Origin: DASSUW01 sp963849695
GTDB lineage: Bacteria > Actinomycetota > Thermoleophilia > Solirubrobacterales > Solirubrobacteraceae
Direction: 5' to 3'
Assembly: GCA_963849695.1 (NCBI GenBank)
Contig: CAWKIT010000011.1
Span: 124,001 to 188,000 of the forward strand
Length of the DNA: 64,000 bases
Part shown: positions 26,032-34,226 of the stretch, piece by piece
Layout: each line of letters opens with the position of its first letter
Numbering within the stretch: position 1 is the stretch's first letter
Notes under the pieces: model-generated
What the model was told of the DNA's origin: nothing
Databases searched by the model: none
Seen by the model: the letters and a program-made list of their open reading frames with translations, nothing else
Program-made: the position numbers and the translations under genes

Positions 26032-27258
26032 CTACGCCGCGAACCGCGCCGGTGAAAGGCTCTCGAGCGCGGGATGATCGGCGCGGCCGGCCGCCAAGTC
26101 GGCCACGAGCCGGCCGGTGAGCGGCCCGAGCGTCACGCCCAGCATGCCGTGGCCGGTCGCGAACAGCACGCGCTCGGCGCGCGGGTGCGGGCCGATGGCC
26201 GGCAGGCCGTCCGGCGTGCAGGGCCGCAGCCCCGACCATTCGAGCCGCGGCTCGGCGCGCACGCCGAGCACGGTCGCGGCCTCCCGGATGGCTCGGATGC
26301 GGCGCGGGTCGCTGCGCTGCTCGGGCGCGCCGAGGATCAGCCCGCCGGTCACCCTCAGCCGCGATCCCATCGGGTTGACCACGCAGCGCTCGTCGTGCAG
26401 ATACAGCGGGATGCGCGCGGGCGACGCCGACGGCTCGTAGTCGACCGCGTACCCCTTTCCCGCCAGCAGCGGCAGGCGGATGCCGAGCGTGCGCGCGAGC
26501 CGGCCCGACCAGGCGCCCGCGGCCACGACGACGAGCCCGGCGCGCAGCACGCCGTCGCCGGTGTCGACGGCGCCCGGCCGGATCGCCCGCACCTCGACGC
26601 CGGTGCGCAGCCGCACCCCGCGCTCGATCGCCGCGGCGCCGACGGCAGCCACGAGCCGCCCCGGGTCGCAGTGCGCTTCGCGCGGGAACAGCACGCCGGC
26701 GCGTGCCGCGTCCGTGAGCGCCGGCTCGAGCGCCCTGGCGTCCGCGGCGGAGAGTGGCTGTGCGGCCAGCGCCCGGCCGGCCGGCGAGGCCGCCTCCGCG
26801 GCGGCGCGCTGCTCGGCCTCCTCGCCCGTGTACACGGTCAGCAGGCCCGACCTCCGGAAGCCGTGGTCGATGCCGAGCGCCTCGAACCGCTCGAGCCCCT
26901 CGACGCCGAGCCGGCGCTGCAGCGCCTCGCCGCGCGCCGCACGGCGGGCCGTCGAGGCGCGGACGTAGCGCGCCAGCCAGGGAGCGAGCGCCGGGCGCGC
27001 GCGGAGCCCGAACGGCGAGTCGCGGCGCAGCATCCAGCGCAGCCCGGCGCGAAGGTTCTCGGGCGCGGCGATCGGCCGCGCGTGGCTCGGCACGAGCAGA
27101 CCCGCGTTCCCCCACGAGCAGCCCTCGCCCCAGCCGCCGCCGCGCTCGAGCACGGTGACCGCGGCGCCGTCGCCGGCGAGCTCGTAGGCGCAGCACGCGC
27201 CGACGATGCCGGCGCCGATCACGACGACGTCGGGGACGCCCACGCCTTCGAGGCTCAT
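26032..27258 (-). CDS. FAD-dependent D-amino-acid oxidoreductase, probable D-hydroxyproline dehydrogenase
   Basis: 408 residues of the DAO/DadA fold: N-terminal dinucleotide site VVIGAGIVGACCAYEL with ERGGGWGEGCSWGNAGLL, internal REAHCDPGRLVAAVGAAA, GLVVVAAGAWSGRLA, and the C-terminal WSGLRPCTPDGLPAIGP and FATGHGMLGVTLGPLTG. Position 16 bp after the proline-racemase-type gene and in a cluster with a deaminase and a ketoglutarate-semialdehyde dehydrogenase points to oxidation of cis-4-hydroxy-D-proline to pyrroline-4-hydroxy-2-carboxylate. General D-amino-acid dehydrogenase activity is the alternative. Confidence 0.82.
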   Translation of the reverse strand: MSLEGVGVPDVVVIGAGIVGACCAYELAGDGAAVTVLERGGGWGEGCSWGNAGLLVPSHARPIAAPENLRAGLRWMLRRDSPFGLRARPALAPWLARYVRASTARRAARGEALQRRLGVEGLERFEALGIDHGFRRSGLLTVYTGEEAEQRAAAEAASPAGRALAAQPLSAADARALEPALTDAARAGVLFPREAHCDPGRLVAAVGAAAIERGVRLRTGVEVRAIRPGAVDTGDGVLRAGLVVVAAGAWSGRLARTLGIRLPLLAGKGYAVDYEPSASPARIPLYLHDERCVVNPMGSRLRVTGGLILGAPEQRSDPRRIRAIREAATVLGVRAEPRLEWSGLRPCTPDGLPAIGPHPRAERVLFATGHGMLGVTLGPLTGRLVADLAAGRADHPALESLSPARFAA

Positions 27259-27274
27259 GCCGCGCCGGCGGCCA

Positions 27275-28237
27275 TCAGAGCGCGAAGCCGGCGGGGAACG
27301 GGTCGTCGGCCTCGAGCAGGTACTCGGCGCGGCCCGTCACCCAGGCGCGGCCCGTGATCTCGGGCACCACCGCGTCGAGCGCGCCGACGCGGGTCTCCTC
27401 GACCAGCCGCCCGGTGAACCGCGTCCCGATCGGCGACTCGTTGACGAACGGCTCGCCGAGCGCCAGCCGGCCGCGCGCGTGCAGCGCCGCCATCCGCGCC
27501 GAGGTCCCGGTGCCGCACGGTGAGCGGTCGAGCCAGCCGGGATGGATCGAGGTCGCGTTGCGGGCATGCGCCCCGTCGGTGCCCGGCGCATGGAAGACCA
27601 CGTGGCGGCAACCCGCGATCCGCGGGTCCTCCGGATGCAGCGGCGGGTCCTCGTTGACCGCCGCCATGATCTCCGCCCCGCGCCGGACGTACTCGTCCGA
27701 GCGGGCCGGATCGATCGCCTCGACCGGCACCAGCGCATAGAAGTTGCCGCCGAACGCGAGGTCGCACACCACGCCCCCCGCGCGCCGGTCGCGCTCGTAC
27801 AGGAACGAGGGCACGTTGCGCAGCGTCACCGCTCGCGCCCGCCCTCCGGAGACCGCGACCCGCGCCTCGACCAGCCCGGCCGGCGTGTCGAGCCGCACCA
27901 CGGTCTCCGGCTCCTGCACTTCGACGCGACCGGTGTCGACCAGCACGGTGGCGACGCCGATCGTCCCGTGCCCGCACATCGGCAGGCACCCGCTCACCTC
28001 GATGAACAGCACGCCGTGGTCGGCGTCCTCGCGGGTCGGCGGCTGCAGGATCGCGCCCGACATCGCCGAATGCCCGCGCGGCTCGCGCATCAGCAGCAAG
28101 CGGAGGTCGTCCATCTCGCGCTCGAAGTGAAGCTTGCGCTCGAGCATGGTCGCGCCCGGGATCGGGTCCACCCCGGCCGTGATCACGCGCGTCGGCATGC
28201 CCTCCGTGTGCGAGTCGACGGCCTCGAAGGACCTCAT
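27275..28237 (-). CDS. 4-hydroxyproline 2-epimerase (proline racemase family)
   Basis: 320 residues. Both catalytic Cys of the two-base mechanism are present: C88 in GCLPMCGHGTIG and C241 in SPCGTGTSAR. That rules out trans-3-hydroxyproline dehydratase, where one Cys is replaced. HTEGMPTRVI and GHSAMSGAILQP are also typical. Epimerase rather than free proline racemase is inferred from the surrounding hydroxyproline catabolic genes. ATG at 28237 overlaps the stop of the upstream deaminase gene (ATGA), which also confirms the end of that frameshifted gene. Confidence 0.88.
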   Translation of the reverse strand: MRSFEAVDSHTEGMPTRVITAGVDPIPGATMLERKLHFEREMDDLRLLLMREPRGHSAMSGAILQPPTREDADHGVLFIEVSGCLPMCGHGTIGVATVLVDTGRVEVQEPETVVRLDTPAGLVEARVAVSGGRARAVTLRNVPSFLYERDRRAGGVVCDLAFGGNFYALVPVEAIDPARSDEYVRRGAEIMAAVNEDPPLHPEDPRIAGCRHVVFHAPGTDGAHARNATSIHPGWLDRSPCGTGTSARMAALHARGRLALGEPFVNESPIGTRFTGRLVEETRVGALDAVVPEITGRAWVTGRAEYLLEADDPFPAGFAL

Positions 28238-29123
28238 GCGATGGCGCCCTCCCGCAGCACCGCCATCGCCTCGGTCAGCGCCAGCGCGCTCGTCGGCGTT
28301 CAGCGCCAGCCGCGGGCGGCCGGCACGCACCGCCGGCGAGCCCGACCTCGTCCATCGCCGCCTTGAAGTACTGCACGAGCTTGGGCGTCATGTCGAAGCG
28401 CGCGATCGGCAGCAGGCGCCGGTAGATGCCGCGCGCCGTCTCGAGGTCGCCGGAGCGGCACGCGTCGTAGAGGGCGACGCACTCGCGCGGGGCGACGTCG
28501 GCGACGCCGCTGACCCAGCCGGTCGCGCCCGCGCAGAAGCCCTCGAGCGCCCAGTCGTCGCCGCCGACCAGCACCTCGAGCCCGGGCGCGGCCTCGATCA
28601 GCGCCGGGATCCGCCGCGCGTCGCCCGAGCACTCCTTGACCGCCACGACGTTGTCGATCTCCTCGTAGAGGCGGGTGAGCAGGGCCGGGCCCATGTCGAC
28701 GCCGCTCGCCTCGGGGTTGTTGTAGGCCATCAGCGGCAGCCCGGCGGCCTCGGCGACCGACCGGTAGTGGGCGACGATCTCCTCGTCGTCGCCCCGGTAG
28801 CCGAGCGGCGGCAGCATCATCAGCGCGACCGCGCCGGCCTCGGCCGCGTCGGCGGCGAGCGCGATCGCCGCGGCAGGCGTTCCCGCGGAGACGCCGGCGA
28901 TCACCGGCACGCGGCCGTCGACAGCGCTCACCACGGCCTCGACGACAGCGCGCCGCTCGGCGATCGAGAGGCTCCCTGCCTCGCCCATGGTGCCGGTGGC
29001 GACGATGCCGTGGATGCCGGCGTCGAGCAGTGCATCGACGTTGCCGGCCAGGCCGTCGAAGTCGATCGCCCCGGTGGCGTCGAACGGGGTGGTGACGGCG
29101 GGGATGATGCCGGGGAAGCGCAT
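28234..29123 (-). CDS. DapA-family lyase, probable pyrroline-4-hydroxy-2-carboxylate deaminase, two frameshifts
   Basis: About 295 residues of the dihydrodipicolinate synthase/N-acetylneuraminate lyase barrel. GIIPAVTTPFDATGAIDFDGL, TGTMGEAGSLS, the Tyr in LMAYNNPEASG and the Schiff-base Lys in NVVAVKECSGD are all present. The last 30 residues cross two frame breaks at about 28330 and 28285-28291; bridged, the end reads RAGRPRLALNADE and ALTEAMAVLREGAIA, and its TGA overlaps the epimerase start as expected of the operon. In hydroxyproline catabolism this enzyme deaminates the pyrroline to 2-oxoglutarate semialdehyde. The start overlaps nothing and lies 10 bp after the GntR gene. Confidence 0.82.
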
Positions 29124-29132
29124 TGGTGCCTT

Positions 29133-29936
29133 TCAGTCGAGGGTCATGTAGCGGCGGACGCGCCGGATGTGCTGGGTCGCGTAGAGCTCGGCGGCGTCCG
29201 CGTCGCCCTCCGCGATCGCCTCGTAGATCATCCGGTGCTCGGCGAGGTGAAGCGTGGTGCGGCCGGGGACGGCGACCGACTCGTCGCGCAGCCGCTGCCA
29301 CAGCGGCTCGTCCATCACCGCGGCGATCCGGTCGGCGAGGTCGAGCACGACCGCGTTGCCGGTGAGCGCGGCGATCCGCCGGTGGAAGCGGCGGTCGCAG
29401 TCGTTCCAGCCCGCGCGGTCGCCGGCGGCGGCGGCGCGCTCCATCGCGGTCAGCAGCGCCTCCGCCTCCTCGTCGGGGCGGCCGCGCTGCGCGGCGAGGC
29501 GGGCGACGGCGGGCTCGAGCAGCTCGCGCGCCTCGAGCAGGTCCGAGGGGCTGGAGTCGTGCTCCTCGCGCCGGCGCTCGGCGGCGCCGGCGGCCACGAA
29601 CGAGCCGGAGCCGGCGCGGGTCTCGACCATGCCGGCGACCTGGAGCGCCGCGATCGCCTCGCGCACCGAGGCGCGGCCGACCTCGAGCCGGCGCGCGAGG
29701 TCGCGCTCGGACGGCAGCCGGTCGCCGGGCGCCAGCCGGCCGGCCGTGATGTCGGCCGCGATCCGGTCGGCCACCTGCTCGTAGCGCTGCCGCAGCCGGA
29801 TGGGCGCGATCGCCGCCCCGTTCGCGGGCCGCCGAAGGGCCGTCTCGTCGTGCGCCGTCGGCCCGTTCGTGGACCGCCCATCGCCGGTATCGTCGCGCGC
29901 GACTGGTGAGTCAGTGGTCTGTTCTGTGGACTGCAT
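29133..29936 (-). CDS. GntR/FadR-family regulator with FCD domain
   Basis: 267 residues. After a 45-residue polar N-terminal tail comes the winged helix RYEQVADRIAADITAGRLAPGDRLPSERDLARRLEVGRASVREAI, then an all-helical FCD ligand domain with metal-site residues (ERDCDRRFHRRIAALTG-type helix, LHLAEHRMIYEAIAEGD). It divides the hydroxyproline cluster: downstream on its strand are the three catabolic enzymes, and 33 bp away divergently is the semialdehyde dehydrogenase, so it is the obvious local repressor. ATG at 29936 gives an unusually long N-terminal tail; a later start is possible. Confidence 0.85.
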   Translation of the reverse strand: MQSTEQTTDSPVARDDTGDGRSTNGPTAHDETALRRPANGAAIAPIRLRQRYEQVADRIAADITAGRLAPGDRLPSERDLARRLEVGRASVREAIAALQVAGMVETRAGSGSFVAAGAAERRREEHDSSPSDLLEARELLEPAVARLAAQRGRPDEEAEALLTAMERAAAAGDRAGWNDCDRRFHRRIAALTGNAVVLDLADRIAAVMDEPLWQRLRDESVAVPGRTTLHLAEHRMIYEAIAEGDADAAELYATQHIRRVRRYMTLD

Positions 29937-29969
29937 TGGTCTTGTCACCGAACCAGTAAGGTACACGCG

Positions 29970-31481
29970 ATGGCGATCACGTTCAACTCCGTCGACCCAC
30001 GGACCGGCGAGCCGGGCCCCACCTACGAGGAGGCGTCGCCGCAGGACGTGCGCGCGGCGGTCGAGGCCGCCGCGGCCGTCCACCGGTCCGGCGCGCTGCG
30101 CGACCGGGCCAAGCGGGCGGCGCTGCTGCGCGGCGCGGCGGCGCGCCTGCGCGCGGCCGGCGACGAGATCGTCGCGGTGTGCGAGGCGGAGACCGGTCTG
30201 CCGGAGATCCCGCGCCTGCGTTCGGAGCTCGAGCGCACCTGCGGCCAGCTCGAGGCGTTCGCGGCGATCGTCGACGCCGGCGACGACGCGGAGGCGATCA
30301 TCGACCACCCCGACCCGGACGCGAAGCCGATCCCGAAGCCCGACGTCCGCCGCATGCGCGTCCCGCTCGGGCCGGTCGCGGTCTTCGGCGCCTCCAACTT
30401 CCCGCTCGCATTCTCGACCGCGGGCGGCGACACCGCGTCCGCGCTCGCGGCCGGGTGCCCGGTGATCGTCAAGGGCCACCCATCGCACCCGGGCACCGGT
30501 GAGCTGGTGGCGCGCGAGCTGCGCGCCGCGGTCGCCGAGGCCGGCCTGCCGGAGGGCACGTTCGCGAACCTGCCGGCGGCGGGCGTGGAGGTGGGCGAGG
30601 CGCTGGTCGACGCGCCCGAGATCGCCGCCGTGGGCTTCACCGGCTCGTTCGCAGGCGGCAAGGCGCTGTTCGACCGCGCCGCGCGGCGACCGGTGCCGAT
30701 CCCGGTGTACGCCGAGATGGGCTCGATCAACCCGATCGTCGTCACCGAGCAGGCGCTGCGCGCGCGTGCCGGCAAGATCGCCGAGGGCCTGACCGTCTCG
30801 GTCTCGACCTTCGGCGGCCAGCTGTGCACGAAGCCCGGCGTGGTGTTCGTCCCTAGCGGTGCCGAGGGCGACGCCTTCGCGGCCGACCTCGCCGCCCGCC
30901 TGGACGCCGCCGAGCCCCAAGTGCTGCTCAACGAGCGCCTGCGCGACGCGCTGCGCGACGCGGTGGGACGGCTCGAGCGGCATGCGCGCCCGCTCGGCAG
31001 CGCGCCCGACCCCGGCGGCCCGGGCTTCCGCTACCAGCCCGCGGCCTACGAGGCGCCCGCCACCGCGGTCGCCGACGAGCTGCTCGAGGAGCACTTCGGG
31101 CCGGTGGTGCTGCTGCTGCGCCACGGCTCGCGCGAGGAGCTGCTGGACGCGCTCGGACGGATCGAGGGCCAGCTCAGCGGCTCGCTGCACGCCGAGCCCG
31201 GGGAGGACGTCGCCGACCTCGTGACGGCCCTCTCCGAGCGCGCCGGCCGCGTGGTCTTCAACGGCTACCCGACCGGCGTGGCGGTGACCTTCGGCATGCA
31301 CCACGGCGGTCCCTATCCGGCCACCACCAGCCCGCTCCACACCTCGGTCGGGATGACCGCGGTCGACCGCTTCACGCGCCCGATCGCGTTCCAGGACGCC
31401 CCGCCGGAGGCGCTCCCGCCGGAGCTCCAGGAGAACAACCCGCTGGGGATCCACCGGCGCGTCGACGGCGTGCCGCGCTGA
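29970..31481 (+). CDS. 2-oxoglutarate (alpha-ketoglutaric) semialdehyde dehydrogenase
   Basis: 503-residue NADP-type aldehyde dehydrogenase of the KGSADH/2,5-dioxovalerate dehydrogenase group. N143 in FGASNFPLAFS, E249 in YAEMGSINP and the nucleophile C286 in GGQLCTKPG are intact; AGGDTASALAAGCPVIVKGHPSHPGTG is typical of the type III enzymes that finish hydroxyproline or pentose oxidation. It oxidises 2-oxoglutarate semialdehyde to 2-oxoglutarate, feeding the TCA cycle. It is divergent from the GntR regulator. Confidence 0.9.
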   Translation: MAITFNSVDPRTGEPGPTYEEASPQDVRAAVEAAAAVHRSGALRDRAKRAALLRGAAARLRAAGDEIVAVCEAETGLPEIPRLRSELERTCGQLEAFAAIVDAGDDAEAIIDHPDPDAKPIPKPDVRRMRVPLGPVAVFGASNFPLAFSTAGGDTASALAAGCPVIVKGHPSHPGTGELVARELRAAVAEAGLPEGTFANLPAAGVEVGEALVDAPEIAAVGFTGSFAGGKALFDRAARRPVPIPVYAEMGSINPIVVTEQALRARAGKIAEGLTVSVSTFGGQLCTKPGVVFVPSGAEGDAFAADLAARLDAAEPQVLLNERLRDALRDAVGRLERHARPLGSAPDPGGPGFRYQPAAYEAPATAVADELLEEHFGPVVLLLRHGSREELLDALGRIEGQLSGSLHAEPGEDVADLVTALSERAGRVVFNGYPTGVAVTFGMHHGGPYPATTSPLHTSVGMTAVDRFTRPIAFQDAPPEALPPELQENNPLGIHRRVDGVPR

Positions 31482-31615
31482 GCTCGGCCTGGGCGTGTTC
31501 CGGCTCGTCGAGCGCTACGCGAGGCGCCACGCAAGCTCAAGCGAAGCGGGCGATTTTCGGAGCCGCGCGCGTGGGTAGACACGGTGCGCACCCGAATCCC
31601 ACAAGGAGGCGCGGC

Positions 31616-31843
31616 ATGTCCGACGAAGGCGGCCAGGTAACCGGCACGAAGGACAAGGACTACAACATCATCTGGTTCACCGAGCAGTCGCTCAACAACG
31701 CCCTGCGTCTCGAGACCTACATCCAGGACGCGGAGAGCGACGGCGACAGCGAACTGGCCGACTTCTTCCGCCGCGCACAGGACGCCAGCCGGAAGGGCGG
31801 CGAGCAGGGCAAGGAGCTGCTCAAGAAGCGCCTGGGCGGCTGA
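31616..31843 (+). CDS. Small acidic hypothetical protein
   Basis: 75 residues, fully soluble, rich in Asp/Glu/Lys: NIIWFTEQSLNNALRLETYIQDAESDGDSELADFFRRAQDASRKGGEQGKELL. Predicted as two helices. AAGGAGG at 31603-31609 is one of the best ribosome binding sites in the window, six bases before the ATG, so it is likely strongly translated. It precedes the siroheme gene by 25 bp. No family is recognised with confidence; similar small proteins occur next to stress genes in actinobacteria. Confidence 0.75.
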   Translation: MSDEGGQVTGTKDKDYNIIWFTEQSLNNALRLETYIQDAESDGDSELADFFRRAQDASRKGGEQGKELLKKRLGG

Positions 31844-31868
31844 GACCGACTAGTACGGTGTAGGCCTG

Positions 31869-32612
31869 ATGCCCGCCCAGGCCTACGCCGGCAAGGAGTG
31901 CGTCTGCCAGTTCCGGAAGGGGATCTGCGACCAGACGTGCGTGCAGGGCATGCTGGAGACGCCCTTCTACATCGCATGCCTGAAGCTGACGGAGCGGCGG
32001 TGCGTGGTGGTCGGGGGAGGCGACGTCGGCCTCGAGAAGGTCGAGGGCCTGCTGGCGTGTGACGGGCGCGTGGTGCTCGTGGCGCCGGAGGCCGTCCCCG
32101 AGCTGCGGGAGCTGGCCGCCGAGGGCTCGATCGAGTGGCTGCGGCGCGAGTACCGCCCGGGCGACCTCGAGGCGACGTTCATCGCGATCGCGGCGACCGA
32201 CGACACCGACGTGAACATCCGAGTGTTCGAGGACGCCGAGCGGCGGGCGATGCTCGTCAACGTGGTCGACGTCCCGCCGCTGTGCAACTTCATCCTGCCG
32301 GCGATCGTGCGCACCGGCCCGCTGGCGATCGCGATCTCGACCGCGGGCGCCTCGCCGGCGCTGGCCAAGCGGATCAAGCGCGAGATCGCGCATGAGTACG
32401 GCGAGCCCTACGCGCGGCTCGCCGTTCTGCTCAACGAGGCGCGCGGGTGGGCGAAGGCGACGCTGCCGACGTACCAGGACCGCAAGGAGTTCTTCGAGGG
32501 CATCGTCAACGGCGAGCCCGATCCGATCGAGCTGCTGCGCGCCGGCGACGAGCGCAGCGTGCGCGAGCTGATCGCCGTCGCCCAGCGGGCGCACGCCTCT
32601 GCAGCCGCCTGA
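31869..32612 (+). CDS. Precorrin-2 dehydrogenase/sirohydrochlorin ferrochelatase (CysG N-domain/Met8)
   Basis: 247 residues. NAD-binding CVVVGGGDVGLEKVEGLLACDGRV, then FIAIAATDDTDVNIRVFEDAERR, VNVVDVPPLCNFILPAIV and AISTAGASPALAKRIKREI are the full Met8/CysG-B pattern; the catalytic Asp lies in the VDVPPLCNF segment. The protein makes sirohydrochlorin and possibly siroheme from precorrin-2; its methyltransferase partner is the CobA half of cobA-hemD at 43.1 kb. A 27-residue N-terminal extension holds four Cys (11, 13, 20, 24) in C-x-C-x6-C-x3-C, absent from typical members. An internal ATG at 31950 would start at the usual place. Confidence 0.88.
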   Translation: MPAQAYAGKECVCQFRKGICDQTCVQGMLETPFYIACLKLTERRCVVVGGGDVGLEKVEGLLACDGRVVLVAPEAVPELRELAAEGSIEWLRREYRPGDLEATFIAIAATDDTDVNIRVFEDAERRAMLVNVVDVPPLCNFILPAIVRTGPLAIAISTAGASPALAKRIKREIAHEYGEPYARLAVLLNEARGWAKATLPTYQDRKEFFEGIVNGEPDPIELLRAGDERSVRELIAVAQRAHASAAA

Positions 32613-32636
32613 CGGGCGCGCCGGTAGAGTCGGCCG

Positions 32637-34226
32637 GTGGATGTCGAGTACCGGATTCTCGGGCCGCTCGACGTCAGTGTGGACGGGCGCCCGGTCGCGC
32701 TCGGCGGCCGGCACCAGCGGGCGCTGCTCGCACTGCTGTTGGCGCAGGTCAACGAGGTCGTCCCGGTCGACCGGCTGATCGACGGCCTGTGGGACGAGGC
32801 GCCGCCCGAGACCGCCGCGAACATCGTCCAGGGCTACGTGTCGCAGCTGCGCAAGCTGCTCGGGCGCGAGACGATCGTCACGCGCGGGCGCGGCTACGCG
32901 CTGATCGCAGCCGACGGCGCGCTGGACCTGCAGCGCTTCGAGCAGCGGGCGGCCGGCGGCACGGCCGAGCACGCTGTCGGGCGCCCTGGGGCGGCGGCGG
33001 CCGAGCTGCGCGCCGCGCTCGCGGTCTGGCGAGGGCCGGCGCTCAGCGACCTCGCCGATGTCCCGGCGGTGCGCCCGATCGCCGTTCGGCTCGATGAGCT
33101 GCGACTGGCCGCGCTCGAGCGCCGCATCGGCGCCGACCTCGAGTGCGGCAACGCGGCCGAGGCCGCCGCCGAGCTCGACCCGCTGATCGCCGAGCATCCG
33201 CTGCGCGAGCGGCTGCGAGCCCTGCAGATGCGCGCGCTCTACCGCTGCGGACGCCAGGCCGACGCGCTCGCGGTGTACCGATCCGCGCGGGAGACGCTGG
33301 TCGACGAGCTCGGGCTCGAGCCGGGTGCCGAGCTGCAGGAGCTGGAGCGCGCGATCCTCCGGCGCGACCCGAGCCTCGCGGCCGCAAACGGCACGCGCTC
33401 GCCGTCGGCCGCGCCGACCGTGTTGTGCGCCGCGCTCGCGACGACCTCGCCGGCCGCGCTGGCCGAGCTGGGCGCGCCGCTGGCCGCCGGCCGCGGGGGC
33501 GAGCTGGTGCTCGCCGCGACGGTGCCCTCCTCGGACCGGCTCGGGCCCGTGACGAGCGAGCTGCACGCGCTCGGCGCCGCGCTGTCGCGCCGTGGCGTGA
33601 TCGTCCGCGCCGCCGCCTTCACCTCGATGACCCCCGGCAACGACCTCGGACGGCTGGCCGCCGAGCAGGACGCGGACCTCCTGCTCGCCGACGCGCCGTC
33701 CGGACTGCTCGAGGACGCCCGGCTGATCGCGCTGCTCGAGCACGCGCCGTGCGATGTCGCGGTCGTCGTCGGCGGGCGGAGCGCAGGGCCCGGGCCGGTG
33801 CTGGTCCCGTTCTCGGGCGCCGAGCACGACTGGGCGGCGGTCGAGCTCGGCGCGTGGCTGGCGCGCTCGCTCGAACGGCCGCTGCGCCTGGCCGGCGCGA
33901 GCACCGGCGCGTCAGGGCGCGACGCCAGCCGGCTGCTCGCCAGCGCCTCCCTCGCGCTGCAGCGTGCGCTGGGCGTTCAGGCCGAGCCGGTGATCGTCGA
34001 CCCGGCGCCCGAAGCGCTCGTCGCGGCGGCCGGCGATGCCGGCGTGGTCGCCGTCGGGCTCACCGAGCGCTGGCGGCGCGACGGGCTCGGGCGTACCCGG
34101 ACGGCGCTCGCGGCCCATGCCGCCGTGCCGACGCTGCTCGTGCGGCGTGGCCTGCGTCCGGGGGGCCTCACGGCGCGCGCCGGCGACACGCGGTTCACGT
34201 GGACGATCGCGACGGCGGTCGTCTGA
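32637..34226 (+). CDS. BTAD-domain transcriptional regulator with UspA-like C-terminus
   Basis: 529 residues. Positions 1-95 form an OmpR-type winged helix (YRILGPLDVSVDGRPVALGGRHQRALLALLL, VDRLIDGLWDEAPPETA, VSQLRKLLGRE) and 100-245 the bacterial transcriptional activation domain (YRCGRQADALAVYRSARETLVDELGLEPGAELQELERAIL), as in SARP/AfsR-type regulators. The remaining 270 residues are not an ATPase; repeated alpha/beta patterns such as DVAVVVGGRSAGPGPVLVPFSG and VGLTERWRRDGLGRTRTALAAHA look like tandem universal-stress-type sensing domains. Its TGA directly abuts the TGA of the converging lipoprotein gene. No biosynthetic cluster is adjacent. Confidence 0.85.
   Translation: MDVEYRILGPLDVSVDGRPVALGGRHQRALLALLLAQVNEVVPVDRLIDGLWDEAPPETAANIVQGYVSQLRKLLGRETIVTRGRGYALIAADGALDLQRFEQRAAGGTAEHAVGRPGAAAAELRAALAVWRGPALSDLADVPAVRPIAVRLDELRLAALERRIGADLECGNAAEAAAELDPLIAEHPLRERLRALQMRALYRCGRQADALAVYRSARETLVDELGLEPGAELQELERAILRRDPSLAAANGTRSPSAAPTVLCAALATTSPAALAELGAPLAAGRGGELVLAATVPSSDRLGPVTSELHALGAALSRRGVIVRAAAFTSMTPGNDLGRLAAEQDADLLLADAPSGLLEDARLIALLEHAPCDVAVVVGGRSAGPGPVLVPFSGAEHDWAAVELGAWLARSLERPLRLAGASTGASGRDASRLLASASLALQRALGVQAEPVIVDPAPEALVAAAGDAGVVAVGLTERWRRDGLGRTRTALAAHAAVPTLLVRRGLRPGGLTARAGDTRFTWTIATAVV

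Noticed and set aside
29937..29969. TGGT...ACCA dyad as a FadR-type operator
   Set aside because: Four-base arms with an 11-base centre are too weak to call; a regulator site there is likely but cannot be placed.
32637..34226. Secondary-metabolite cluster suggested by the SARP-like regulator
   Set aside because: No PKS, NRPS, terpene or RiPP genes are nearby; neighbours are siroheme and signalling genes.
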